64,000 nt of DNA from positions 62,001 through 126,000 of the forward strand of contig JAJNBG010000015.1 of the NCBI GenBank assembly GCA_021155905.1, read 5' to 3'. The translations under genes and the position numbers were made by a program. Shown here in pieces: positions 1 to 7,807 of this stretch (position 1 is the first letter of the stretch; every line of letters begins with the position of its first letter). A model generated the notes under the pieces. The model ran no database searches. It saw nothing but the letters and a program-made list of their open reading frames with translations, and was not told the DNA's origin. The DNA comes from Bacteroidota bacterium. Its GTDB lineage: Bacteria; Bacteroidota; Bacteroidia; B-17B0; Aurantibacillaceae.

Positions 1-710
1 CTGTATGTATTTTCTCTCTGTGAACCGGACCCATTACCTCGGTATGTATTTTCTCTTTGGGATGAATTGCTTCCTCTTTGGCTTGATCCGTTTTGAGATC
101 CGTTATTGTACCATCCGTCGCGTGAATAGCTTCCTTCTCCACGGTAGCTGTCGTTACGTGGGTTAACTTCGGTATTACCACGTGAACGTCCGTATTCAGA
201 TGAATACTCTCTGTTTCTGTCGTTATCTCTGTCTCTGTCGTCATCTCTGTCTGTAGAATATGCTCCCATAGATCTACGGTCAGACTGCACGCCGTAACGG
301 TTCATTCCAGACTCATTTCTTGATGAATACTCATCATCAAAATCTTCTTCGTCGCGATCCATGTCGTACTCGTCATAAGAATCTTCAAAATCATCTTCAT
401 CTTCCATTCTGCCCTGGTTGTAATATCCGTCACGGTTGTAACCTGTGTTGAAGTCACGGTTGTGGCCATCGTTGTAGTATGGTGAACGACTGCTTCCGGA
501 GCTTCTGTAATCCTGATCGGATGTTTGCCTGTCTTGAAAACCAACATCCTCAAAACGATCATCATCGTCTAAATCATTTTGTCTGTTCGTGTTATAATTG
601 GTGGAATTATAACGCGATTGGTTTTCATTGCGGTTACGGCCTTGTGTGGTTTGGCCAGTGTAGCCTCTTTCCTGAGAACGAGTACTTCTGTTTTGTGTTT
701 TTGTCGTCAT
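1..710 (-). CDS. disordered Arg/Asp/Asn/Ser/Tyr-rich protein, 3' end missing
   Basis: Reading the minus strand from the ATG at 710 gives 236 codons without a stop, running off the left edge, so the C-terminus is not seen. The protein starts MTTKTQNRSTRSQERGYTGQ and stays low-complexity throughout: Arg, Asn, Gln, Ser, Gly and Tyr, with acidic blocks near residues 45-55 and 100-125 (DEDDFEDSYDEYD, DRDEEDFDDEY) and short repeats such as RDGYYNQG/RDGWYNNG and SQRENTYRGNG/SQRENTY at the visible end. There is no signal peptide, membrane segment or recognisable fold. The reading frame is open and its amino-acid bias is consistent over its whole length, which supports a real gene. A role as a flexible nucleic-acid-binding or stress protein is only a guess. 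The family is not recognised. Confidence 0.7.
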   Translation of the reverse strand, partial: MTTKTQNRSTRSQERGYTGQTTQGRNRNENQSRYNSTNYNTNRQNDLDDDDRFEDVGFQDRQTSDQDYRSSGSSRSPYYNDGHNRDFNTGYNRDGYYNQGRMEDEDDFEDSYDEYDMDRDEEDFDDEYSSRNESGMNRYGVQSDRRSMGAYSTDRDDDRDRDNDRNREYSSEYGRSRGNTEVNPRNDSYRGEGSYSRDGWYNNGSQNGSSQRGSNSSQRENTYRGNGSGSQRENTY

Positions 711-858
711 ATTTTTTTGGATTTTATTTGTGTCAAATATCTAATCCGAAAAAGCTGATTCCCTTACATGATTTTTATTTAAAATTATATTTTTTCAAAT
801 GTTTCCTGAAATTTGTATTTTATTTTACCGTCTTTGGCTATGCTTTTTTGCAAGTCGC

Positions 859-3798
859 TTAATTGAACCGTTTATCGGTTTCAATATCCAGCTTCGCCAT
901 CTTTTGAACTTCGACGGTGGGAACACCAAAGTCATCTACCACTTTTCCCAGAATTAAATACACCCCCCAGCCTCTAAATGGATATGCTTTTAACGATTCT
1001 GAAAAATGAGTGGTGTCGAAAAATTCCCCTTCATGGTCAAAAAAAGTTCCAAAGGCCATTAAATTTTTGTTGGATGTGCGGACAGATTTTTGAGTAACGA
1101 AGTTGCCCATGATCCGCACGGTCTTTCCCACGTAGTTTATGAGCTCAGTCGATTTACAATCACCCCGCGAGGTTGTTTTTAAAAGGTCGAACTCATTTAA
1201 GCTTACCGGAAACTCTAACAGTTCGAGTTCATCGTAAGCATCTTCAATTTTATTTTTTTCCAGTTTCGGTAATTTCCATTTTAACACCGGTTCACTAAAC
1301 ATGCTTAAGGAAATATCTTTTCGTTTTTTTTCATTGGGGTTATACAGCATATGCGCTTCCCACAGCAGTTCGCGTTTGTCCTGCCCGGTAAACCGCAGCG
1401 CATCAATACGGATTAAAATAATTAATTGTTCCAGGGAGATGCCTGTTCGCAATTTAAAATTATCAAGTGAATTATAATTTCCGTTGGTTTCCCGTTCAAT
1501 CTTTATTTTTTTTGAAATGTCTTCATTCAAGGATTTAATATGAATAAATCCAAGGTAAATATTTTTTCCGAAGAGTGTCGTGGTATAGTCGCTTTTATTC
1601 ACGCAGGGTAAATGAACAATGCCCCCTAATTTTTTGGCTTCATTCACATACACGCGGGTTGCATAAAAGCCACCAAAATTATTGATGACTGCCACGATAA
1701 ACTCCAGAGGATAGTGCGCTTTTAAATACAGGCTTTGATAGCTCTCCCCGGCATAGCTGGCGGAATGCCCCTTGGCAAAACTATAACCGGCGAAGGATTC
1801 TATTTGTTTCCAAATAAGTTTTGAAGTATTGGTATTATATTTTTTTTCGTGACAATGTTCAAAGAATTTTCGTTCAATTTCCATGAACTGTTTTTCATCC
1901 CTCGCTTTTCCACTCATCATCCGGCGTAACACGTCTGCATCCGCAAAATCCAATCCGCCATAATGGTGAGCGATTTTTAAAACATCTTCCTGGTATACCA
2001 TTACGCCGTGTGTTTCGTGTAATTGCTCTTCCATAATAGGATGCAGGTATTCAAATGGTTTTAATTTCCGGTGACGTTCAATATAAGCGGTCATCATACC
2101 GCTTTTGGCAACACCTGGTCGAATCACGGAACTGGCTGCAACTAAGGTGAGATAATTATTACACTTAAGTTTGCGAATCAGCTGGCGCATAGCCGGACTT
2201 TCGATGTAAAAACAGCCGGTTGTATTTCCGCTCTCCAAAAGTTTGTTAGAAGCTTCGTCTGTTTTAAATTTTTCGACCTGGTGTATATCCACTGTAATTC
2301 CCTGGTTTTTTAAAATCAAATCTCGTGCTTCTTTAATATGCCCCAGGCCACGCTGGCTTAAAATATCAAGTTTGTCAAGGCCGCTGACTTCCGCGGTATG
2401 CATATCAAACTGTGTGGTGGCGTAACCTTTGGGTGGCATGTCCAGAGCCGTGTAACAGGTTAATGGTAATTCAGTGATGATCACACCGCCGGCGTGAATG
2501 CTGCGAATGCTGGGATAATCACTGATTTTTTTGGATTGCTGTAAAATTTCTTTACAAATATCATTATCATTTAAGGGAGAATTCGGATAGCGAATCATCC
2601 GCTCAATGTCATCTTTGGGTAAACCATGAATCTTGCCCATTTCACGAATGATCGATCGGTCCTGAAAGGTGACCATAGCTCCCAACAAAGCTGTATGTTC
2701 CTTCTTATATGTTTTAAAAATGTAATCGTAAACAGCGTTACGGTCTTTCCAGCTGTAGTCGATATCAAAATCCGGAGGTGAGTTTCGTTTGGGATTTAAA
2801 AAACGTTCAAAATACAGATCATGTTCAATGGGATCCACATCCGTTATCCGCAGGCAATAGGCGACAATACTATTTGCTCCGCTGCCGCGCCCGTAATGGT
2901 AATATTGCCTTTCCCAGGAAAATTTAGTGATGTCCCAGGTAATTAAAAAATAAGGACAGAAGCCCATCTTGTTGATGATCTCCAGTTCTGTATGTACCCG
3001 TTCCAGTGCCAGGCGGCTTCCTTTGGGATAGCGGAGAGCAAATCCTTTCAGCGTTTCTGATTCTAACAGTTCTTTGTCGGCTGCGGGATCGCCTGTGAAT
3101 GTTTTCTTGTTCTTTGGTTTCTTAAAATCATATTCAAAAGAACAATCGTTGCAGAGGCGTTTGGTGTTTTCAATAATATGTGGAAAACGTTCAAAGTAAT
3201 CGAGTAATTTTTTTCGGGGAAGAATGTATGCATCGATGCCGGCCATATGTTCCGGCTGTAACTGGTCAAATAATAAATTCAAATCAATGGCCCGGAATTT
3301 TTTATGGATCAGGTATCCGGCTTTATCTTTATATGTGGAACTTTGAAGGATCACATATTTTTGTTGCAATGATTTTTTTTCTACAATGATTTTGTTCAGG
3401 TCCGTTAAACGGATGCCAATGTATTGATGTTCTTTTAAAGGCAAATTATTTTTGTGATAAGGATAAATCACATAACAATTTTCAAAATCAGGTGTTGCGG
3501 GGTAGGGCAGGCCCAATTGATTTGATTTGGTTAAAGCCTCATTGATTTCCCGGAAGCCTTCATTGTTCCTGGCAATGGCCACGAAGAGCAATTCGTTTCC
3601 ATTCCTGAACTCGGCGCCGACGATCGGTTTTATTTGATGTTCCCGACATAGTTTGACAAAAGACAAAACACCGGCGGTATTATTAATATCCGTGAGGGCA
3701 ATGCATTCGTAATTTTTTTCAATCGCTTCCCTGACAACTTCTTCAATGGATAAAGTGCCATACCTTAAGCTATAAAATGAATGCCCATTCAGTATCAT
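859..3798 (-). CDS. dnaE: DnaE-type DNA polymerase III alpha subunit, probably the error-prone paralogue
   Basis: C-family DNA polymerase of 979 residues, shorter than replicative DnaE (about 1160 in E. coli). Domains in order: an N-terminal PHP domain (about 1-200), the polymerase core with GRGSGANS at 303-310 and the catalytic Asp pair in PDFDIDYSW (342-350), a third Asp region in LDKLDILSQRGL, then helix-hairpin-helix and a C-terminal OB fold (about 880-970). The PHP motifs look degraded: NGHSFYS replaces HxHSxYS and ALTDINN replaces the usual ALTDHGN, so metal-dependent proofreading is probably lost. The ATG overlaps the stop of the upstream Y-family polymerase as ATGA, so the two are co-translated. 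Short length and pairing with DinB fit the DnaE2/ImuC role in damage-induced synthesis. A replicative role is less likely but not excluded from one window. Confidence 0.9.
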   Translation of the reverse strand: MILNGHSFYSLRYGTLSIEEVVREAIEKNYECIALTDINNTAGVLSFVKLCREHQIKPIVGAEFRNGNELLFVAIARNNEGFREINEALTKSNQLGLPYPATPDFENCYVIYPYHKNNLPLKEHQYIGIRLTDLNKIIVEKKSLQQKYVILQSSTYKDKAGYLIHKKFRAIDLNLLFDQLQPEHMAGIDAYILPRKKLLDYFERFPHIIENTKRLCNDCSFEYDFKKPKNKKTFTGDPAADKELLESETLKGFALRYPKGSRLALERVHTELEIINKMGFCPYFLITWDITKFSWERQYYHYGRGSGANSIVAYCLRITDVDPIEHDLYFERFLNPKRNSPPDFDIDYSWKDRNAVYDYIFKTYKKEHTALLGAMVTFQDRSIIREMGKIHGLPKDDIERMIRYPNSPLNDNDICKEILQQSKKISDYPSIRSIHAGGVIITELPLTCYTALDMPPKGYATTQFDMHTAEVSGLDKLDILSQRGLGHIKEARDLILKNQGITVDIHQVEKFKTDEASNKLLESGNTTGCFYIESPAMRQLIRKLKCNNYLTLVAASSVIRPGVAKSGMMTAYIERHRKLKPFEYLHPIMEEQLHETHGVMVYQEDVLKIAHHYGGLDFADADVLRRMMSGKARDEKQFMEIERKFFEHCHEKKYNTNTSKLIWKQIESFAGYSFAKGHSASYAGESYQSLYLKAHYPLEFIVAVINNFGGFYATRVYVNEAKKLGGIVHLPCVNKSDYTTTLFGKNIYLGFIHIKSLNEDISKKIKIERETNGNYNSLDNFKLRTGISLEQLIILIRIDALRFTGQDKRELLWEAHMLYNPNEKKRKDISLSMFSEPVLKWKLPKLEKNKIEDAYDELELLEFPVSLNEFDLLKTTSRGDCKSTELINYVGKTVRIMGNFVTQKSVRTSNKNLMAFGTFFDHEGEFFDTTHFSESLKAYPFRGWGVYLILGKVVDDFGVPTVEVQKMAKLDIETDKRFN

Positions 3799-4976
3799 TT
3801 TTTTTCTTCCTTTTTGTCTTTGTCTTCTCTTAGACCTACAGCACGACCAATGGCTTGTTCGCCAAAACGCATCCGGATCTTATCGAGTGCACTGTATAAA
3901 TTAATTTTCTCTTCAGTATCATCAAATAAATTAATCTGGTTAAAGCCCGAAACGAGGTTGCTGAATTTGACACCAATCAAGCGAATGAGTACACGTCGGT
4001 TATAATTTTTCATAAACAGCTCTGTCACTTTCTTCAGCAATATATCATCAGAGGCTGTGTAAGGAATACTGGCCTGGAACGTATGAGTTTGAAAATCGGA
4101 GTATTTTAATTTTAAGGTAATGCAGCCGGTTACTTTTTTTTGCTTGCGCAGATCAAATCCTAAGGTATCAATCATCGCCACTAACACATTTTTAAGCATT
4201 TCAAAATCGGTCGTGTCTTTATCAAAAGTCGTTTCCTTACTCATGCTCTTTTGTTCCGAATAAGGCTCTATGGGATTAGTATCAATGCCATTCGCTTTTC
4301 GCCAGATAGACCCGCCGTTTTCTCCCAACACTTTTTGCATAGCGAGTATAGGCATTTGCTGAATGGTTTCAATTTTTGAGATGCCCATTTTTTGCAGCGT
4401 CGCATTTGTTTTATCTCCAATGCCCGGAATTTTACGTATGGATAAAGGCGCTAAAAATGTTTTCTCTAAACCAAAGGGAACCTGTTTTTCACCGTTCGGT
4501 TTGGATTCACCCGTGGCTATTTTTGAAACGGTTTTATTTTCCGACAAGCCAAATGAAATTGGAAGCCCGGTTTCATGGATGATCTTTTCCCGGAGTTCAT
4601 GCGCCCAGAGCATACTGTGCTTGATGTATTTGTCCATACCGGTTATTTCCAGGTAATGCTCATCAATGCTGGCCTTTTCAAAAATTGGCGCTTCCTGTTC
4701 GATGATGTCGGTAACGGCGTTGGAATATTTTGAATACTGATCCATATCGCCGCGCACGAAAATAGCATGCGGACATAATTGCCTCGCCATCCGCGAAGGC
4801 ATGGCCGAGTGTACACCAAACTGACGGGCTTCATAACTACAGGAGGCCACAACGCCACGGTCGGAAGTTCCACCCACAATCACAGGTTTTCCTATCAGTG
4901 AAGAATCCATGAGACGCTCCACAGAAATAAAAAAACTGTCTAGGTCCATATGTACAATCGAGCGTTCCACAGCCAT
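3795..4976 (-). CDS. dinB: DNA polymerase IV (Y family)
   Basis: Translesion DNA polymerase that copies past lesions with low fidelity. The palm carries the metal-binding MDLDSFF near the N-terminus and the catalytic SIDEHYLE around residue 105; helix-hairpin-helix (IRKIPGIGDKT) and little-finger domains follow. Near the C-terminus QINLF matches the QxxLF beta-clamp-binding peptide. The frame is open up to a GTG at 5003, but the ATG at 4976 (MAVERSIVHMDLDSFF) gives the usual distance to the first catalytic Asp, so I use it; the longer start would add 9 residues. The 3' end overlaps the downstream dnaE by 4 bases. No imuA/recA-like or lexA-like gene sits upstream, and no clear LexA box was recognised in 4977-5145. 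Confidence 0.93.
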   Translation of the reverse strand: MAVERSIVHMDLDSFFISVERLMDSSLIGKPVIVGGTSDRGVVASCSYEARQFGVHSAMPSRMARQLCPHAIFVRGDMDQYSKYSNAVTDIIEQEAPIFEKASIDEHYLEITGMDKYIKHSMLWAHELREKIIHETGLPISFGLSENKTVSKIATGESKPNGEKQVPFGLEKTFLAPLSIRKIPGIGDKTNATLQKMGISKIETIQQMPILAMQKVLGENGGSIWRKANGIDTNPIEPYSEQKSMSKETTFDKDTTDFEMLKNVLVAMIDTLGFDLRKQKKVTGCITLKLKYSDFQTHTFQASIPYTASDDILLKKVTELFMKNYNRRVLIRLIGVKFSNLVSGFNQINLFDDTEEKINLYSALDKIRMRFGEQAIGRAVGLREDKDKKEEKK

Positions 4977-5145
4977 AAAGTTACTACACTTTGAGCTGCC
5001 CACTTGCTATGAATCGTAGCAAAACCGGGGGATCTAAAAAAAGATTTTCAAATGGCCGGTCATTTTTTTACAACATTATTTTATGTCCTCTTTTTATAGG
5101 GAAAATAAAATAATGATATATTAGTGTAAAATTAAAACACTATTT

Positions 5146-5847
5146 ATGGCGAAGAAAATCACTAAAAAATCATCAGCTAAGAAAGCACCGGTTAAAAAGG
5201 CGGCAAAGAAGGCTGCAAAGAAAACAGTAAAAAAAGCGGCGCCTAAAAAAACGGTTAAGAAAACCGCAAAGAAAGTGGCAAAAAAAACAGCTCCTAAAAA
5301 AGTGGCTGCAAAAAAAACAGCTCCCAAGAAAGTGAGTGCAAAAAAAGCCTCTCCTAAAAAGGTTTCGACCAGCTCAGCCACCAAAAATAAAAAACCGGCG
5401 GCTCCCGTTGCACCAAAAACAAATGTGATCAATCCGTATTTGACATTTATGGGTAGTTGCGAAGAAGCTTTTAATTTTTACCGCGCGGTATTTGGCGGAG
5501 ATTTCACATACGTGGGAAGGTTTAAAGAAATGCCTCCAATGGAAGGACATCCGCCTGTTTCGGAAGAAGTGGGTAACCTGATCATGCACATTTCTTTGCC
5601 AATCAGTAAAGAGACTGTGTTGATGGGAAGCGATAGTTCAGAGGAGTTTGGAAAAGCAACGGTGATTGGAAACAATTTTGGTATTTCGATTAATGCGACG
5701 AGTGAAAAAGAAGCTGACCGTTTATACAATGCCTTGGCAGAAAATGGGCAGCAAACCATGCCGATGAGCAAAACCTTCTGGGGTTCTTACTGGGGAATGC
5801 TGACAGACCGTTTTGGAATTAACTGGATGATTAGCTTTGGTCAGTAA
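5146..5847 (+). CDS. histone H1-like Lys/Ala tail fused to a PhnB-type VOC domain
   Basis: The 233 residues fall into two unlike parts. Residues 1 to about 93 are a tail with some 36 lysines in AKK, VKK and APKK units (MAKKITKKSSAKKAPVKKAA), like the C-terminal domain of histone H1 and bacterial histone-like proteins, and should be disordered and bind DNA. From about residue 95 (NPYLTFMGSCEEAFNFYRAV) to the end is a vicinal-oxygen-chelate domain of the PhnB / 3-demethylubiquinone methyltransferase-like group, ending in WGMLTDRFGINWMISF. The VOC group includes dioxygenase-, lyase- and resistance-type proteins; no substrate can be given here. The start is the ATG at 5146. Six bases separate its stop from the next gene, a DinB-fold protein, so the two are probably one transcript. 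The tail is read in a single uninterrupted frame, so it is not a frameshift artefact. Confidence 0.88.
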   Translation: MAKKITKKSSAKKAPVKKAAKKAAKKTVKKAAPKKTVKKTAKKVAKKTAPKKVAAKKTAPKKVSAKKASPKKVSTSSATKNKKPAAPVAPKTNVINPYLTFMGSCEEAFNFYRAVFGGDFTYVGRFKEMPPMEGHPPVSEEVGNLIMHISLPISKETVLMGSDSSEEFGKATVIGNNFGISINATSEKEADRLYNALAENGQQTMPMSKTFWGSYWGMLTDRFGINWMISFGQ

Positions 5848-5853
5848 GCTTTC

Positions 5854-6321
5854 GTGAAAGATTATTTACTGGATACCTTTCGATATAACGATTGGGCCAA
5901 TCAACAACTACTGGAGGCGATCGGTACTTTGCCTGATAAACAGGAAGCGATTAAACTCTTCAGTCACCTAATCACGGCACAGGATAAATGGTTCAACCGG
6001 CTCGTCAAGGAAAAGAACGATAATACCTTCTCATGGTCCGCGCCTGTTTTTCCGGAACAGGATCTCAAGGCACAATGGAAACAGAGCGTTGAGAAATGGA
6101 TCCGGTTTTTGGAAAGCCATACCGGACCCGAATTGGAAAAGGATATCATCTTCACCCGTACATCGGATAGAAAATCTATGAGCGTGTCCATCAAAGATGT
6201 GATGTTGCAACTGAACTACCATTCGATTCACCACCGTGCTCAATTGAATTCTCTTATCAGTAAGCAGGGAGTGAAAGTTCCGGCGACGGATTATATTTTT
6301 ACTGTTTTGAAAGAAGTGTAA
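5854..6321 (+). CDS. DinB/YfiT-fold putative metal-dependent protein
   Basis: A 155-residue protein of the DinB superfamily (a four-helix bundle, unrelated to polymerase IV). The N-terminal RYNDWANQQLLEAI, a His in LFSHLITAQDKWFNRL (about 38) and the late YHSIHHRAQLNSLI (about 125-138) are the usual positions of the three-His metal site. Members act as thiol-dependent S-transferases or remain uncharacterised; the substrate is unknown. The start codon is GTG at 5854, six bases after the VOC fusion gene, so the pair looks co-transcribed; VOC and DinB-fold proteins both turn up in small-molecule detoxification contexts. A strong terminator follows at 6341. Confidence 0.85.
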   Translation: MKDYLLDTFRYNDWANQQLLEAIGTLPDKQEAIKLFSHLITAQDKWFNRLVKEKNDNTFSWSAPVFPEQDLKAQWKQSVEKWIRFLESHTGPELEKDIIFTRTSDRKSMSVSIKDVMLQLNYHSIHHRAQLNSLISKQGVKVPATDYIFTVLKEV

Positions 6322-6340
6322 TGTTGTAAGTCAGCATCTG

Positions 6341-6385
6341 AAAAGCCTTTCGTCTTGATTTAATAAGATGAAAGGCTTTTTTGTT
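6341..6385 (+). terminator. intrinsic terminator
   Basis: A 16-base stem (AAAAGCCTTTCGTCTT against AAGATGAAAGGCTTTT, one G-T pair) with a short AT loop runs into a T-tract. It sits 20 bases after the DinB-fold gene and closes the 5146-6321 transcript. Confidence 0.9.
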
Positions 6386-6416
6386 TTTTGTAATTAAATT
6401 AACCCTCCTTAAGAAC

Positions 6417-6488
6417 ATGAATTACCTTTTCTGGCTAATATTCCTGATTCTGCTTTTTCTCATGCTTAATTTTGTATCAAACAATTGA
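6417..6488 (+). CDS. possible 23-residue hydrophobic peptide
   Basis: ATG at 6417 opens a 23-codon frame ending TGA, encoding MNYLFWLIFLILLFLMLNFV plus three polar residues: a single membrane helix. It lies between a terminator and the next gene, has no clear ribosome binding site, and matches no family I know. A chance AT-rich frame is a real alternative, since T-rich DNA easily yields Leu/Phe/Ile runs. Confidence 0.2.
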   Translation: MNYLFWLIFLILLFLMLNFVSNN

Positions 6489-6539
6489 TCTGCTAATAGT
6501 TTAATCAATGAAAGCAGATCAGTATAATATTTGGAACTC

Positions 6540-6803
6540 ATGGAACTGCAGGAAGATATTTTATATAAAGAACAGGTACCAATTGATATAGAATATCACG
6601 GTGTACGCTATAAAGGAGAAGCAAAACCCATTCATGCAAGCTGTAGAGATGGTAGCTGTACGGAATTTGAAATTATACTAAACGGGGAAGTCTTCGGGAT
6701 GATGAACTCCACCAAGAATGGTTGGATAATGCAGGGCGAAATGGAGCAGGACTTTGTGGATCAGATCGGGGATGAAATTCATCTCTGGTATGATACGTTT
6801 TAG
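6540..6803 (+). CDS. small conserved-looking protein of unknown function
   Basis: An 87-residue acidic protein starting MELQEDILYKEQVPIDIEYH. The frame is open from a TTG at 6531, but the ATG at 6540 is the better start. The sequence alternates beta-strand-like stretches (VPIDIEYHGVRYKGEAKPI, EFEIILNGEVFGMMN, GWIMQGEMEQDFVDQIGDEI) and resembles a small all-beta fold; Cys occur in CRDGSC. It has no signal peptide or membrane segment, so it is probably cytosolic. The family was not identified. It is convergent with the lipoprotein pair on the other strand, 64 bases away. Confidence 0.6.
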   Translation: MELQEDILYKEQVPIDIEYHGVRYKGEAKPIHASCRDGSCTEFEIILNGEVFGMMNSTKNGWIMQGEMEQDFVDQIGDEIHLWYDTF

Positions 6804-6861
6804 GGAGATTTTTAGAAGGTAAGATTGGTAATCCAGACTGGACTTAAGACGTTATGTCAGC

Positions 6862-7147
6862 TTAATATTATTTTAATTGGCATTCATTTGTGATGTAATC
6901 TTGAGTATTTGATTGTTGCAGCTTAGCGGAAAAACAATTACGTTTAGCGGTTTTTTTAGAAACTGATTTCATGGTTATTTGCAACGTTGTGGTTGTTGAG
7001 CCAATATTCATACTTCCAGCCTGGCCATAATACGTACTTTTACAGGTACAGGTGTAATTTTTTTTGCAGGCGGAAAACGTGAATATGCTCACTAAAGTTA
7101 TCGCAATTACAAATCTTCTCTTCATAAAAATTTAATATTATTTTAAT
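6862..7147. repeat. 16-bp direct repeats flanking a duplicated lipoprotein unit
   Basis: TTAATATTATTTTAAT occurs exactly at 6862-6877 and 7132-7147, spacing 270 bases. Each copy begins 6 bases before the stop triplet of one lipoprotein gene (minus strand), so both lie at the same place in the duplicated unit. Confidence 0.8.
6868..7125 (-). CDS. small Cys-rich lipoprotein, downstream copy of a tandem pair
   Basis: 85 residues. A lipoprotein signal peptide (MKRRFVIAITLVSIFTFSAC) has its lipobox Cys at 20, followed by KKNYTCTCK, a Thr/Ser-rich middle, TAKRNCF and a C-terminal ECQLK. The Cys pattern (lipid Cys, C-x-C, C, C) equals that of the upstream gene, pointing to a shared small beta-type fold with one or two disulfides or metal ligands. 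Probably anchored at the inner face of the outer membrane or surface-exposed. It is a duplicate of 7138-7383, 12 bases away. Function unknown. Confidence 0.75.
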   Translation of the reverse strand: MKRRFVIAITLVSIFTFSACKKNYTCTCKSTYYGQAGSMNIGSTTTTLQITMKSVSKKTAKRNCFSAKLQQSNTQDYITNECQLK

Positions 7148-7383
7148 AGACAATCGTGTTTTTCAGTTTTATTATTCGATTGATCTGTTATATCATAATC
7201 AAAACAATTGGATTTAGCTGTTGATTTACTCGTTGATTTAAATGTATAAGTCAATTCAGTGGAAGCTCCGTTTTGGTCTGTTACTTTGCAAACGCATGTC
7301 CAGTTTTTTTTGCAGGAAGTAAATAATAGTAAAGCAATAGAAGGAATAAATAAAGCTGTTATAATTGTTTTGCGTATAGCCAT
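7138..7383 (-). CDS. small Cys-rich lipoprotein, upstream copy of a tandem pair
   Basis: 81 residues, ATG at 7383. The signal peptide ends at the lipobox LLLFTSC; the mature part begins CKKNWTCVCK and continues with TFKSTSKSTAKSNCFDYD and ends HDCLLK. Every Cys lines up with the downstream copy. Between them the genes share the exact 16-base direct repeat TTAATATTATTTTAAT over their stop codons (6862-6877 and 7132-7147), the mark of a tandem duplication of about 270 bases. Function unknown; it recalls the short CKKxxTCxC lipoproteins common in Bacteroidota. Confidence 0.75.
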   Translation of the reverse strand: MAIRKTIITALFIPSIALLLFTSCKKNWTCVCKVTDQNGASTELTYTFKSTSKSTAKSNCFDYDITDQSNNKTEKHDCLLK

Positions 7384-7557
7384 TTGTTGTTTTATTTTTT
7401 TTATTTAAATCTACATTGGCAAGAAAAAAACGTTGGAATTATTATTGATTATTTTCTGCAACGTAATAATAATAAAAAGAATACTTTTAATCAAGATGCT
7501 CAAATTATTTTGTTTTTCAATCCTGTTTGAAGCGGAGCCTGAGCAGTTCTTCAAAAC

Positions 7558-7590
7558 AAAAAAGGTCCAAGCAATGCTTGAACCTTTTTC
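7558..7590 (-). terminator. intrinsic terminator after tRNA-Leu
   Basis: On the minus strand a hairpin of about 13 bp (AAAAAGGTTCAAGC against GCTTGGACCTTTTT, loop ATT or slightly larger) ends in T-rich DNA just after the tRNA-Leu 3' end. Confidence 0.8.
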
Positions 7591-7599
7591 TTTCATCTG

Positions 7600-7683
7600 T
7601 ACCCCAGACGGGACTTGAACCCGTACGTCCGCGAAGACACAGGATTTTAAGTCCTGCGTGTCTACCAATTCCACCACCGGGGC
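7600..7683 (-). tRNA. tRNA-Leu (anticodon UAA)
   Basis: On the minus strand a full cloverleaf of 84 bases can be drawn: acceptor GCCCCGG with CTGGGGT, D-arm with GGTAGACACG, anticodon loop ACTTAAAATC (anticodon TAA), a long class II variable arm (TGTCTTCGCGGACGT), and the T-arm CGGGTTCAAGTCCCG. Discriminator base A; no CCA is encoded. It follows tRNA-Gly on the same strand. Confidence 0.97.
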
Positions 7684-7691
7684 ATTTTGGA

Positions 7692-7720
7692 TAAAAAAAT
7701 AAGCCTTTGCAGGCTTATTT
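7692..7720 (-). terminator. hairpin between the two tRNAs
   Basis: On the minus strand AATAAGCC and GGCTTATT form an 8-bp stem with a 6-base loop, followed by seven Ts. It could end the tRNA-Gly transcript or be a processing signal before tRNA-Leu. Confidence 0.7.
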
Positions 7721-7722
7721 CG

Positions 7723-7795
7723 AGCGAAAGACGGGTCTCGAACCCGCGACCTTAACCTTGGCAAGGTTACGCTCTACCAACTGAGCTACTTTCGC
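7723..7795 (-). tRNA. tRNA-Gly (anticodon GCC)
   Basis: A 73-base cloverleaf on the minus strand: acceptor GCGAAAG with CTTTCGC, D-arm TAGCTCAGTTGGTAGAGC, anticodon arm AACCTTGCCAAGGTT (anticodon GCC), T-arm GCGGGTTCGAGACCCGT, discriminator T. No CCA is encoded. It lies 12 bases after the mutS stop. Confidence 0.97.
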
Positions 7796-7807
7796 TTGTA
7801 ATTTTAT

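Noticed and set aside
479..862. 127-residue plus-strand frame at the left end
   Set aside because: Antisense to the disordered protein and its upstream DNA; no recognisable features.
5121..5432. 103-residue Phe/Ala/Leu-rich frame antisense to the Lys-rich tail
   Set aside because: The complement of AAA/AAG-GCx repeats necessarily gives hydrophobic runs; no start context or conservation argument.
7411..7764. 117-residue frame on the minus strand covering both tRNAs
   Set aside because: It is the well-known spurious frame produced by reading through tRNA genes (contains VVELVDTQDLKSC from the tRNA-Leu); the cloverleaves explain the sequence.
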